NCBI GenBank assembly: GCA_029194465.1
Contig: JARFXS010000002.1
Coordinates: 105,413 to 138,064 of the forward strand
Direction of reading: 5' to 3'
DNA length: 32,652 bases
From: Candidatus Nitrosocosmicus sp.
Lineage (GTDB): Archaea; Thermoproteota; Nitrososphaeria; Nitrososphaerales; Nitrososphaeraceae
Shown here: positions 25,941 through 32,652 of the stretch, piece after piece
Layout of the letters: each line of letters opens with the position of its first letter
How positions within the stretch are numbered: the stretch's first letter is position 1
Position numbers and translations under genes: made by a program
The notes under the pieces: generated by a model
The model's database searches: none
What the model was told of the DNA's origin: nothing
What the model saw: only the letters and a program-made list of their open reading frames with translations

Positions 25941-26483
25941 TCATACCAAGTCAATTAGCTCATTCAATTTGCTTATTCTTGTATAAGATGCTAAAGATTT
26001 ATTCCAAGGCTGATCAAAAATTATTATCTGTTTAGGAGTAACAACTTCCTTCGCATTGATCGGAGAATCATCGACTAATAAAAAGAAAGGAAAATGGCTC
26101 TTTGACACATCATCAAAAATGAAAACAATATCATTAAAAGGTATATTATTTAGGTCGAGCCAATGAGCCACAAATGGCATTGTAACACGCTCTCTTTTTG
26201 TAATAATGGAAATTCGAAAGCCCTTGTCTTGTAATTGAACTATTACATCTGAAAGGTCGTTACTAGTTGGAGGTATGTCCTGCCATCGTTTTTGCCAGAC
26301 CATTATGAATAAATCCGTTATCTGTTGTTTACTTATTGATAATATGTTGTGTATATGCCAATCAGATATATCCCGCTTTTTTATTTTGGTATTAAAAATT
26401 GTATTATATTCTTCTAACCAGATTTGCATTACATCAGCTAAAACAGAATCGAGATCTAGTGCGATAGTTATTTCAGATACCAT
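25941..26483 (-). CDS. HAD-family 5'-nucleotidase-like phosphatase
   Basis: This 180-residue haloacid dehalogenase-fold protein has the nucleophile motif I-A-L-D10-L-D12-S-V-L-A-D. A Ser/Thr motif lies in I-S-I-I-T-K-R, with a motif III lysine region after it, and the acidic motif is L-L-V-D-D-S-P-I-N-A. The D-L-D-S-V-L-A-D form and short cap resemble the 5'(3')-deoxyribonucleotidase (NT5C) group, which dephosphorylates nucleoside monophosphates. Other small-molecule phosphatases in the same group are possible. The start is ATG. It is transcribed alone, convergent with the small unknown gene. Confidence 0.75.
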   Translation of the reverse strand: MVSEITIALDLDSVLADVMQIWLEEYNTIFNTKIKKRDISDWHIHNILSISKQQITDLFIMVWQKRWQDIPPTSNDLSDVIVQLQDKGFRISIITKRERVTMPFVAHWLDLNNIPFNDIVFIFDDVSKSHFPFFLLVDDSPINAKEVVTPKQIIIFDQPWNKSLASYTRISKLNELIDLV

Positions 26484-26582
26484 TGAGGACTAATATTGAT
26501 CAGGCTGTATACATAAATATCTATTTTATCTTATAATGATGACGACTTCACAGTCAATTTCATGTAGAGATAATAAAAACAT

Positions 26583-27530
26583 TTAATGATCTCTATCATC
26601 AACTGTATGATATTTTTCGATTTGAATTGTAGTATGATAAATTTCAAATTTCTTTTCTAAGAGTGAATTTATTTCTCGGAGTATCTCTTGTGATTTGGTT
26701 GAATCAAAAATAACTATATGTGCAGACAATGCAATATTTCCGGAAGTTATACTCCATATGTGGAGATCAAACACCCCTGTCACACCTCTTATCTGCAGAA
26801 TTGAATCCTTAATGTCCTTATACAACAGACTTGACGGAGAACTTTCCATTAAAATTGATATTGATCTTTGCAACAAATACCAAACACGAGGTATAATGAA
26901 CAGAGCGAGACCGAAGCTAATTATGGAATCTATCAGATAATAACTAGTATAATATATGAGAACAGCTCCAATGATGATTGCAATAGATCCAAGAAGATCA
27001 CTAAATAGCTCTAGCTTTGGACCCTGAATATGAAGAGCGTCGGTCTTTCCTAAATTGTTATATTCCTGTGTAGATTCAGAAAATGTATGTTCCGCATGCT
27101 TATGTGTTCCTTTTAAAAGCCTGATCCCAACAAGATTTACAATTAATCCTATTATGGCAACGATCAGCATGAAGGAGCTTTCTATGTCGCGAGGTTCAAA
27201 AATCCGTCTGTAGGCTTCAAATATGATAAAGATTGATATCAACAACAGAATAACACAATTGGCAAGAGAGGACAGAATTTCAGATCTATAGAATCCGTAG
27301 GTATGCAAAGGAGTTGGAGGCTTTTTACTAAATATGGAAGCTACAAGAACAAGTGAAATTCCGAAGACATCTGCAAACATGTGCAGAGCATCTGCAATTA
27401 AAGCCAGACTTCCGGAGATATATCCAGCCACGATTTCTACCGCCAGATAGATAGTTAATATAACTACAACTATTTTTAACCTCCTAGTTTCTATTGATGT
27501 TTCGGTTCTCGTTATGATTTCATTCATCAT
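26583..27530 (-). CDS. Cation diffusion facilitator (CDF) metal exporter
   Basis: A CDF transporter exports divalent metals (Zn, Co, Cd, Fe or Mn) in exchange for protons. From the ATG at 27530 it has 315 residues with six membrane segments. TM2 carries D-A-L-H-M-F-A-D, keeping the D and H-x3-D metal ligands. TM5 carries E-L-F-S-D-L-L-G-S, where CzcD-type proteins have H-x3-D, so one His is replaced by Glu. The loop between TM4 and TM5 has a His/Glu/Asp cluster (K-H-A-E-H-T-F-S-E). The cytoplasmic C-terminal domain (G-V-F-D-L-H-I-W-S-I-T-S-G) is typical. The frame extends 52 codons upstream, but that part has no family similarity and runs towards the divergent gene's promoter region, so I exclude it. 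Confidence 0.88.
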   Translation of the reverse strand: MMNEIITRTETSIETRRLKIVVVILTIYLAVEIVAGYISGSLALIADALHMFADVFGISLVLVASIFSKKPPTPLHTYGFYRSEILSSLANCVILLLISIFIIFEAYRRIFEPRDIESSFMLIVAIIGLIVNLVGIRLLKGTHKHAEHTFSESTQEYNNLGKTDALHIQGPKLELFSDLLGSIAIIIGAVLIYYTSYYLIDSIISFGLALFIIPRVWYLLQRSISILMESSPSSLLYKDIKDSILQIRGVTGVFDLHIWSITSGNIALSAHIVIFDSTKSQEILREINSLLEKKFEIYHTTIQIEKYHTVDDRDH

Positions 27531-27724
27531 AATATGATATTTGTTAAAAAGTGTATGGAGAGTGAATACAGATTTCGATAATGCAGGACATATAGATGAT
27601 CGTAGGATTACTAGGATTAAATAGTTCTTCAGGGGACTAAATCTATAATGCAGAAAAGATTTCCATCTTGCCAACTTTTTCATCACAAAACCGATTTAGT
27701 AGAAAAACAAAAAATGCAATAGTA

Positions 27725-27732
27725 TTTAAGTA
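27725..27732 (+). promoter_or_regulatory. TATA box of the winged-helix membrane protein gene
   Basis: TTTAAGTA is centred about 26 bases before the ATG at 27755. It supports leaderless translation from that ATG, not from the longer open frame that begins at 27668. Confidence 0.5.
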
Positions 27733-27754
27733 TAACTTTATATATTTTATAAAT

Positions 27755-28348
27755 ATGTCATTCAATCTTAACGATAGTCCAACACATTTCATAGTTCTTA
27801 ATGCAATTTATAAGAATTTTAATACTTCCGATAAAATCATAAAATTTACAAAACTTACAAAGTCAGAAGTTGAGACCATTCTTAAGGAATTAGAAAGTCA
27901 ACGACTTGTAGTTAAATTCGAAAAGAAAATATTTTTCTTTGGGAAGAAAATGCAGTACAAATTAACAGACACAGGGTTGAAAGTATTAACTTCAAAACAA
28001 CAGGAACTAGAGAATAAGTTGAGACAAGTTCAACAATGGTATTCACAAGGTGATAAAGCCCAACTCCAAACATTTATGGGAAATAACAGATCATGGATGC
28101 CATTTTTGATTTTTTCGGGTATTATGGATATGGTGTTTTTCATGTCGTTAATGTCGTTTATGGGTATGGCCCTTAATCCAATGGAGAGTTCAATGGCTGG
28201 AGACACAGGAGATACCGGTGGCACGGGGTCGGAGTCTGATTCGGGAGCCGGCACGGAAACAGGAGCAACAGAAAATGTAGACATGCAGGGCGGAGACACA
28301 GGGGGAGGAGGATTTGATTTTGACGGTGGAGGTTTTGACAGCTTTTAA
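27755..28348 (+). CDS. Winged-helix membrane protein with Gly/Asp/Phe-rich tail
   Basis: The 197-residue protein combines three parts. Residues 8-80 form a winged helix-turn-helix (I-I-K-F-T-K-L-T-K-S-E-V-E-T-I-L as the recognition region, then Y-K-L-T-D-T-G-L-K-V-L). Residues 80-105 are a predicted helix or coiled coil rich in Gln. Residues 113-140 are a hydrophobic Met/Phe-rich segment, probably one membrane helix or hairpin. The last 55 residues are Gly/Thr/Asp/Glu-rich and disordered, ending G-G-G-F-D-F-D-G-G-G-F-D-S-F. I know of no assigned function. It could be a membrane-tethered regulator. The ATG at 27755 is favoured over the open extension upstream because of the TATA box. Confidence 0.7.
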   Translation: MSFNLNDSPTHFIVLNAIYKNFNTSDKIIKFTKLTKSEVETILKELESQRLVVKFEKKIFFFGKKMQYKLTDTGLKVLTSKQQELENKLRQVQQWYSQGDKAQLQTFMGNNRSWMPFLIFSGIMDMVFFMSLMSFMGMALNPMESSMAGDTGDTGGTGSESDSGAGTETGATENVDMQGGDTGGGGFDFDGGGFDSF

Positions 28349-28487
28349 TAAAACTTAATTTTTTTGATATTTTACACTACATTTTCTGAATGTGAACTAC
28401 ATTAATTCAATATTTATTCGGTCAACGCAAATAAATCAATTCAATAAAAATATATTTAATTTTATAATATGAAATGATAATCGCAGT

Positions 28488-28712
28488 ATGACATGGAAGG
28501 AGATATTAAAGATTTTTTTTATCGCGTTAATTGCCGGAAATATAATGGGCATAGTATTGATTCAAATATTTGAGACTCTTACCATTACTAGTTTAATAAT
28601 TCTTGAAATATCACTGATAATAACCATAGTTTTACTATTCATCGCAAGTAAGTTATGGAATAAAAGACTAGCCAAAAAAACAAACCGCGAAAGAGAAAAT
28701 AATCCAGAATAA
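28488..28712 (+). CDS. Small two-helix membrane protein
   Basis: This 74-residue protein has two hydrophobic segments (about 7-30 and 33-55) and a basic, charged C-terminus (N-K-R-L-A-K-K-T-N-R-E-R-E-N-N). The positive-inside rule would put the tail in the cytoplasm. The start is ATG. No family is recognised. It follows the winged-helix membrane protein by 139 bases on the same strand, and the two may act together, though nothing shows this directly. Confidence 0.6.
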   Translation: MTWKEILKIFFIALIAGNIMGIVLIQIFETLTITSLIILEISLIITIVLLFIASKLWNKRLAKKTNRERENNPE

Positions 28713-28874
28713 TACTAAAAAATATTCAGAGACATTAGACCCGGCATCTGAATTTTGTTTCATCTTGCTTTTCGAGCTAGTTTTTCTCCCAATCTAGTAT
28801 CATACTTTCATGGCCGAGATCAACTTGGATTTTATAAAATCTGCAAAAGCATCATTGATTTACACCCATTTAAT

Positions 28875-30695
28875 TCACTGTTGAGGTATTTTAAAATAAA
28901 AGGTAGCACCGCCATTGGGATCATTGGTTGCCCAGATCTTGCCATTATGAGAATTAATAATACTCTTTGATATAAACAAACCAAGACCAGTACCTTCAAA
29001 AGACTTTGAAGTAAATTTAGTAAACAATCTTGGAAGTATATCAGGATCGATACCTTGTCCAGTATCCGAAATACTAACGATCACATTTTCAATATTTTTT
29101 ACCGCATCTCTCTCAATTTTTACATCGATGTTAATCGATCCTTTTTCAGTAAACTTTACAGAATTGCCTAGAAGGTTAAAAATAACCTGTGTGATTCTAT
29201 TTTTGTCTGCAAATACAAAGATGTCTTGGGGTTCATACATTATATCCAAATTTTCTAGTTGCTCTGGATTACTGCTTAATAACTGGGTTTTTATGTCACT
29301 GATCGACGACAAAATGATGTCCCGGATATTAAAGCGTTCTTTGTTAAGCTTCAGGGACTGACTTTCGATCTTAGTTATATCCAAAATATCTGATGCTAAT
29401 CTCTTCAAGCGTTTGGCGTTTCTAATGATAGAACTCACTTGTTCTTTGTCAACTTTGACTTCTTCTTTTCCATCTTCGAATTGTTTTTCAAGAAATATCG
29501 CATCTCCAAGTATAGGCATTATGGGAGTTCTCAATTCATGAGCAGCAATATTTATGAATTCTTTTTGCATCTTATCATGAATGCTTAGTTTTTCATTAGC
29601 CGATTCGAGTAACTTATTATATTTTATCAATGAATTATTTGCATCTTTTAATTCTATAGTTCTCGAATTTACTGCGGACTCTAGTCGTTTATTCCAGGAA
29701 AGGATCAAAAACGCAATGCCCAAGGCTACTGCTCCAATTATTAGGATCATTAAAGTACTAAAATTTTTCTGATTATTTATCAAAAATCCCACCTCGGCTG
29801 CTAATTGATGAGGAGAGCTCACAAACAAAGTCCACAAATACTTTCCACCTATATAGACGGGTTGATATGTAATAGTAGTCTTGTTTCCCCCATCCAATAT
29901 TAGATCTTCAGCTCCAGCAGATCCTTGAAGAGATCTAGCCAATAGAGAATTATAAGGTCCTCTAATTTCCTCAGGTACTAGGGATTGAAATTCTTCTCCA
30001 AGATAATATTTTCCAATGAGCGAAGGATTACTACCATAGATAATAATACCATTCTTATCCATCAACCCAACATTACCTGCTACTTGAGGAGCTAATTCGC
30101 TTTGTAAAAAACGACCTAACTCATGAATTTTGATGGATGCAACGATAACCCCTTTAAACACAGGTTCACCGTCGGATTGTTCCATAACAGGAAATGAAAT
30201 ATAAAGTCGGGGAATTTTGTCTATAGATTCTATTGCACTACTATAATAACTGGCATGAGTCTCTTTAGGAATAACAAAATATTCTCGATTACTTAAATCA
30301 ATATTACTATATGAATCAATTATACTAGAGTTAACATTGCTTATTGAGACAATTCGACCATCTTCATTTATCCAATAATATCCCTCAGTCAACGACTTTG
30401 TCGAGTTCTGAACTTCATCCATAATTAGTTTAGTTCCATCTATATTGCTGTAATTTACAATTTTAGACAAGATCTCGAGGTTAGTGGATACTGGATCTAT
30501 GATATGCAAAAGAGTTTTAGAAAGACCGTCTGTTTCAATTATGGCATTTGACCTTATGTCACTAGAAGCAATCTCACCAATTTGATCGGCGGTTAGGCCA
30601 GAATAATGATAAGATAATATAGACAAAGAAATACCTACGCCAATTACAAGAATCAGCAAGAAAATATTATTTCTAGATGATACTATGCTTATCAT
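28875..30695 (-). CDS. Membrane sensor histidine kinase with extracellular dCache-like domain
   Basis: This 606-residue kinase has TM1 at about 10-29, an extracellular double-Cache-like sensor domain (about 30-310, with Y-Y-W-I-N-E-D-G-R-I and G-L-M-D-K-N-G-I-I-I), and TM2 at about 313-334. A coiled coil (335-378) leads to HisKA with phospho-acceptor H386 in A-A-H-E-L-R-T-P. The ATPase domain has N507/N511, D-T-G-Q-G at 544-548 and G-T-G-L-G-L at 568-573. It senses an unknown small molecule outside the cell. No HAMP domain is obvious between TM2 and the coiled coil. The gene is downstream of a receiver gene by 38 bases on the same strand, so the pair is probably an operon. The start is ATG. 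Confidence 0.92.
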   Translation of the reverse strand: MISIVSSRNNIFLLILVIGVGISLSILSYHYSGLTADQIGEIASSDIRSNAIIETDGLSKTLLHIIDPVSTNLEILSKIVNYSNIDGTKLIMDEVQNSTKSLTEGYYWINEDGRIVSISNVNSSIIDSYSNIDLSNREYFVIPKETHASYYSSAIESIDKIPRLYISFPVMEQSDGEPVFKGVIVASIKIHELGRFLQSELAPQVAGNVGLMDKNGIIIYGSNPSLIGKYYLGEEFQSLVPEEIRGPYNSLLARSLQGSAGAEDLILDGGNKTTITYQPVYIGGKYLWTLFVSSPHQLAAEVGFLINNQKNFSTLMILIIGAVALGIAFLILSWNKRLESAVNSRTIELKDANNSLIKYNKLLESANEKLSIHDKMQKEFINIAAHELRTPIMPILGDAIFLEKQFEDGKEEVKVDKEQVSSIIRNAKRLKRLASDILDITKIESQSLKLNKERFNIRDIILSSISDIKTQLLSSNPEQLENLDIMYEPQDIFVFADKNRITQVIFNLLGNSVKFTEKGSINIDVKIERDAVKNIENVIVSISDTGQGIDPDILPRLFTKFTSKSFEGTGLGLFISKSIINSHNGKIWATNDPNGGATFYFKIPQQ

Positions 30696-30733
30696 TTACA
30701 AGCTGTTTAACATTTTTGATATGAAAGTTCCAT

Positions 30734-31153
30734 CTAAATTGCTAACATAGATTTAATCTTAAAAATTAAATCATTCATATCGATCGGTTTAATAATAAAA
30801 TCTTTAACATCAATTGAAGGAAGAACTTTTGTAAATTCATCTCTGTTTATTTCAAACGCAGTAATGAAGGCAATCTTGGTGTCAGGTCGCATTTCCTTGA
30901 TATTTCTATACAACTCAAAACCATTCATCCTAGGCATTCGAATATCAGTGATGATTACGTCGTAGTAGCCTAATTCGTGATTTTTAAAAGAGCTCAACGC
31001 ATCATGGCCACTCGAAAATACTTCCACCTGAAATTCATTTGTTATTTCCAAATCTCTCTTAATAACTCTAAGAATATCTTTTTCATCATCCACTACCATT
31101 ATTCTAGCCATCTTATTCTTGTAAGGATTGTTAATTTCAACTTCGGACGTCAT
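30734..31153 (-). CDS. Stand-alone response regulator receiver
   Basis: The 139-residue single receiver domain has the acidic pair D22-D23, phospho-acceptor D70 in I-T-D70-I-R-M-P, T98 in F-I-T-A-F and K122 in I-I-K-P. There is no output domain. A 14-residue N-terminal tail precedes the fold, and a second Met at 15 would also be a possible start. It lies directly upstream of the dCache histidine kinase and is probably its partner. The downstream target must be another protein, as DNA binding is not encoded here. Confidence 0.92.
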   Translation of the reverse strand: MTSEVEINNPYKNKMARIMVVDDEKDILRVIKRDLEITNEFQVEVFSSGHDALSSFKNHELGYYDVIITDIRMPRMNGFELYRNIKEMRPDTKIAFITAFEINRDEFTKVLPSIDVKDFIIKPIDMNDLIFKIKSMLAI

Positions 31154-31602
31154 GGATATTATTTTTACACTAATAATTGATTAAAGGAAATATATTAATT
31201 AGCATTTCTAAAGAATTCGTAATTTCTTTTTATAATATAATAAGCTTAAGACATTCTATAGTTTAATTTTATCAGTATAAAGTTCTTTAATGAAAAAACA
31301 AGGTTAGTTATAGTAATGGGTAATTAACAAGACGATATATTTCCCAAAGAATTTTTGTTTCAAAACTAAGGCATTCTCAAGATGGGATATGGGAAAAGGA
31401 GACTTTGGAAGAATTACTAAATAGGCCTAAAAACCATAACGATAAAGACAGTTTCAACTGAATATAGATATTAATCGTAATGTTCGATCCAAGAAGAAGA
31501 GAATGTATATATTTTTAATACCCATAAACCGAATTTTCGAGTTTTAGGGTAAATACTTGAATAAAGATTAATTTAACAATATGTCAAAATAATTTAAAAC
31601 GC
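31154..31602. other. Gene-free 449-base stretch
   Basis: The interval separates the divergent receiver and acetyltransferase genes. A plus-strand frame from 31324 to 31461 (45 codons) has protein-like composition (E-K-E-T-L-E-E-L-L-N-R-P-K) but no ATG, GTG or TTG near its beginning. It may be a decayed remnant or chance. No tRNA pattern or strong hairpin was seen. Confidence 0.5.
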
Positions 31603-32046
31603 ATGTCATTCATAATAAGAGAAATTGAAGAGAATGATTTTGATAATGGGTTTTTTGAAACACTCTCAAACTTATCCACGGTAGGCGGTATAAGAACTAA
31701 TGAAGTGTTAAAAAAAGAAATCATAAAAGAAATCATAACAAATAAGGATTACATAATAATTATATCAGAGGATACAAAGAGTCGAGAGGTCATCGGTACA
31801 GCCACATTATTCATAGAACAAAAATTCATTCATAATGGAGGTAAGGTTGGCCATATAGAAGATGTAGTAACTAGAAAAGGGTACGAGGGTAGAGGTATTG
31901 GAAAAGAAATTATAAATAAGCTAATTACCATATCACGAGAACGTGGATGTTATAAAATAATTCTTGATTGTGATGAAAAAGTATCTAAATTTTATGAGAA
32001 AATAGGGTTCAAGAAGAAAGCAATAATGTTGAGATTTGATCTTTAG
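31603..32046 (+). CDS. GNA1-like glucosamine-6-phosphate N-acetyltransferase
   Basis: This 147-residue GNAT-fold enzyme is most similar in its core to the eukaryotic GNA1 group. G-H-I-E-D-V-V is at 83-89, the acetyl-CoA loop R-x-x-G-Y-E-G-R-G-I-G-K ends at 101, G-C-Y-K-I-I-L-D-C is at 115-123, and F-Y-E-K-I-G-F is at 130-136, all matching GNA1 signatures. GNA1 acetylates glucosamine-6-phosphate on the way to UDP-GlcNAc. With the GlmM-type mutase at 18666-20093 this would fit an acetylate-then-isomerise route. Other GNATs share the fold, so substrate is inferred. The start is ATG. The following winged-helix gene begins 48 bases after its stop. Confidence 0.82.
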   Translation: MSFIIREIEENDFDNGFFETLSNLSTVGGIRTNEVLKKEIIKEIITNKDYIIIISEDTKSREVIGTATLFIEQKFIHNGGKVGHIEDVVTRKGYEGRGIGKEIINKLITISRERGCYKIILDCDEKVSKFYEKIGFKKKAIMLRFDL

Positions 32047-32094
32047 CGCCAGTTTTGGCACAAACAATTTATACTGTCAGAAATAGTAGTTGAC

Positions 32095-32490
32095 ATGGAT
32101 GAAAATACAGAATTAACTCCAATAAAGAATCGACCGCTAGAAAGAATTTTTCGAAATAATATAGCCAGAGTGATTGATTTTCTTATAATAAATCAGCAGT
32201 TTAATTTTACTACAGCAGAAATAAGCAAATCTAGTGAAATACCTTTAAGAACAGTCCAAAGAATCATCCCCCAATTAGTTCAAAATAAGATTGTAACAGA
32301 AAATAAATATAAAGGCAAAATTAAAATTTATAAATTGAACAGAAATTCCAAATTAGTTGAAATATTGAGACTATATTCAATTGAGACTGTAAATGCATTT
32401 ATCGAAGAAGCTTTAGATGAAAAAAGAACCCGAGCTTTGATTTCAAATAGCAAGTTAGCTCGAATTCACCCTTCGACTACCATAAACTGA
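32095..32490 (+). CDS. Winged-helix transcription regulator
   Basis: The 131-residue protein has a winged helix-turn-helix at about 18-80: F-N-F-T-T-A-E-I-S-K-S-S-E-I-P-L-R-T-V-Q-R-I leads into L-V-Q-N-K-I-V-T-E-N and a Lys-rich wing. A C-terminal helical segment follows (F-I-E-E-A-L-D-E-K-R-T). No metal-binding or ligand motif is visible. The start is ATG. It is downstream of the acetyltransferase gene on the same strand and could be co-transcribed. Its operator is unknown. Confidence 0.8.
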   Translation: MDENTELTPIKNRPLERIFRNNIARVIDFLIINQQFNFTTAEISKSSEIPLRTVQRIIPQLVQNKIVTENKYKGKIKIYKLNRNSKLVEILRLYSIETVNAFIEEALDEKRTRALISNSKLARIHPSTTIN

Positions 32491-32625
32491 AAGAAAGTCC
32501 AATCATAACATCATTTAGAAGAAAAAATCATACAACTCAACATAATCAAAATTACTTGACAAATCATAAAGCTATTCTTTACGCATGAAATAGAAATGTA
32601 GTTCATATTTTTGTGCTTTTGGTTC

Positions 32626-32646
32626 ACACTACACTACACTACACTA
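32626..32646. repeat. Short tandem repeat ACACT x4
   Basis: Four exact copies of ACACT followed by A lie in the last 30 bases of the window, after the winged-helix gene. The rest of 32491-32652 is AT-rich and holds nothing else I can support. Confidence 0.75.
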
Positions 32647-32652
32647 TTTTGT

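Noticed and set aside
26534..26580. ATGATGA resembling a C box of a C/D guide RNA
   Set aside because: No D box (CTGA) or paired C'/D' boxes at suitable spacing, so a guide RNA is not supported.
27181..27210. GGTTCAAAAATCC-like sequence resembling a T arm
   Set aside because: It lies inside the CDF coding region, the T-loop length is wrong and no acceptor or anticodon stems surround it.
27531..27686. 52-codon N-terminal extension of the CDF gene
   Set aside because: It has no similarity to the family and runs towards the divergent gene's promoter. The ATG at 27530 gives a normal CDF protein.
28755..28970. 71-codon plus-strand frame between the miniprotein and the histidine kinase
   Set aside because: Half of it overlaps the kinase C-terminus in antisense and its composition is not protein-like.
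31324..31461. 45-codon open frame in the gap before the acetyltransferase
   Set aside because: Its composition is protein-like, but it has no usable start codon near its beginning and no recognised family, so I do not call a gene.

Overview
The window looks like a piece of an AT-rich ammonia-oxidising archaeon of the Nitrososphaeria (Thaumarchaeota). The archaeal assignment is firm. It rests on ribosomal proteins L7Ae, S28e and L24e, aIF5B, Alba, archease, the KEOPS proteins Kae1 and Bud32, an intron-bearing tRNA, and many genes that start about 25-30 bases after a TATA box with little or no leader. Low GC and the gene content would suit a Nitrosocosmicus-like lineage, but that finer placement is inference.

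Layout. Positions 1-4463 hold surface-sugar genes: a DUF354 glycosyltransferase-like protein, a divergent nucleotide-sugar-dehydrogenase-like NAD-binding protein, a WbpD-like hexapeptide acyltransferase and a WbpB-like Gfo/Idh/MocA oxidoreductase. Positions 4513-8069 (minus strand) carry a branched-chain aminotransferase, a nucleotidyltransferase-like protein, Alba and argininosuccinate lyase; the last has a one-base frameshift near its 5' end. After a divergent MIP18/DUF59 gene comes the succinate dehydrogenase operon sdhA-sdhC-sdhD-sdhB (12045 down to 8557) and a thioredoxin. A 773-base gene-free stretch follows, with one strong hairpin. Then come archease, histidyl-tRNA synthetase, a small unknown protein behind a duplicated promoter-like element, and the translation operon rpl7ae-rps28e-rpl24e-ndk-infB (18590 down to 15538), with a phosphoglucomutase-family gene just upstream.

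From 20253 there is a tRNA-Leu(UAG) that needs two introns removed, a small zinc-finger protein, Bud32 (interrupted by an in-frame TAG), a PH/GRAM-like protein, Kae1 and a YchF/Obg-type GTPase. To the right are a PurF-like protein that has lost the residues of both active sites, two enzymes or unknowns, a CDF metal transporter, a winged-helix membrane protein with a Gly/Asp/Phe tail, a two-TM miniprotein, a dCache histidine kinase with a stand-alone receiver, a GNA1-like acetyltransferase and a winged-helix regulator.

How the genes fit together. Most of the window is housekeeping: translation, t6A modification, arginine and branched-chain amino acid synthesis, and TCA cycle/respiration. Amino-sugar metabolism links several regions: a GlmM-type mutase and a eukaryote-like GNA1 could supply UDP-GlcNAc, and the left-hand cluster could modify such sugars for the cell surface. 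The points most worth checking are the two disrupted near-essential genes (argH, bud32), the doubly split tRNA-Leu and the PurF-like pseudoenzyme.
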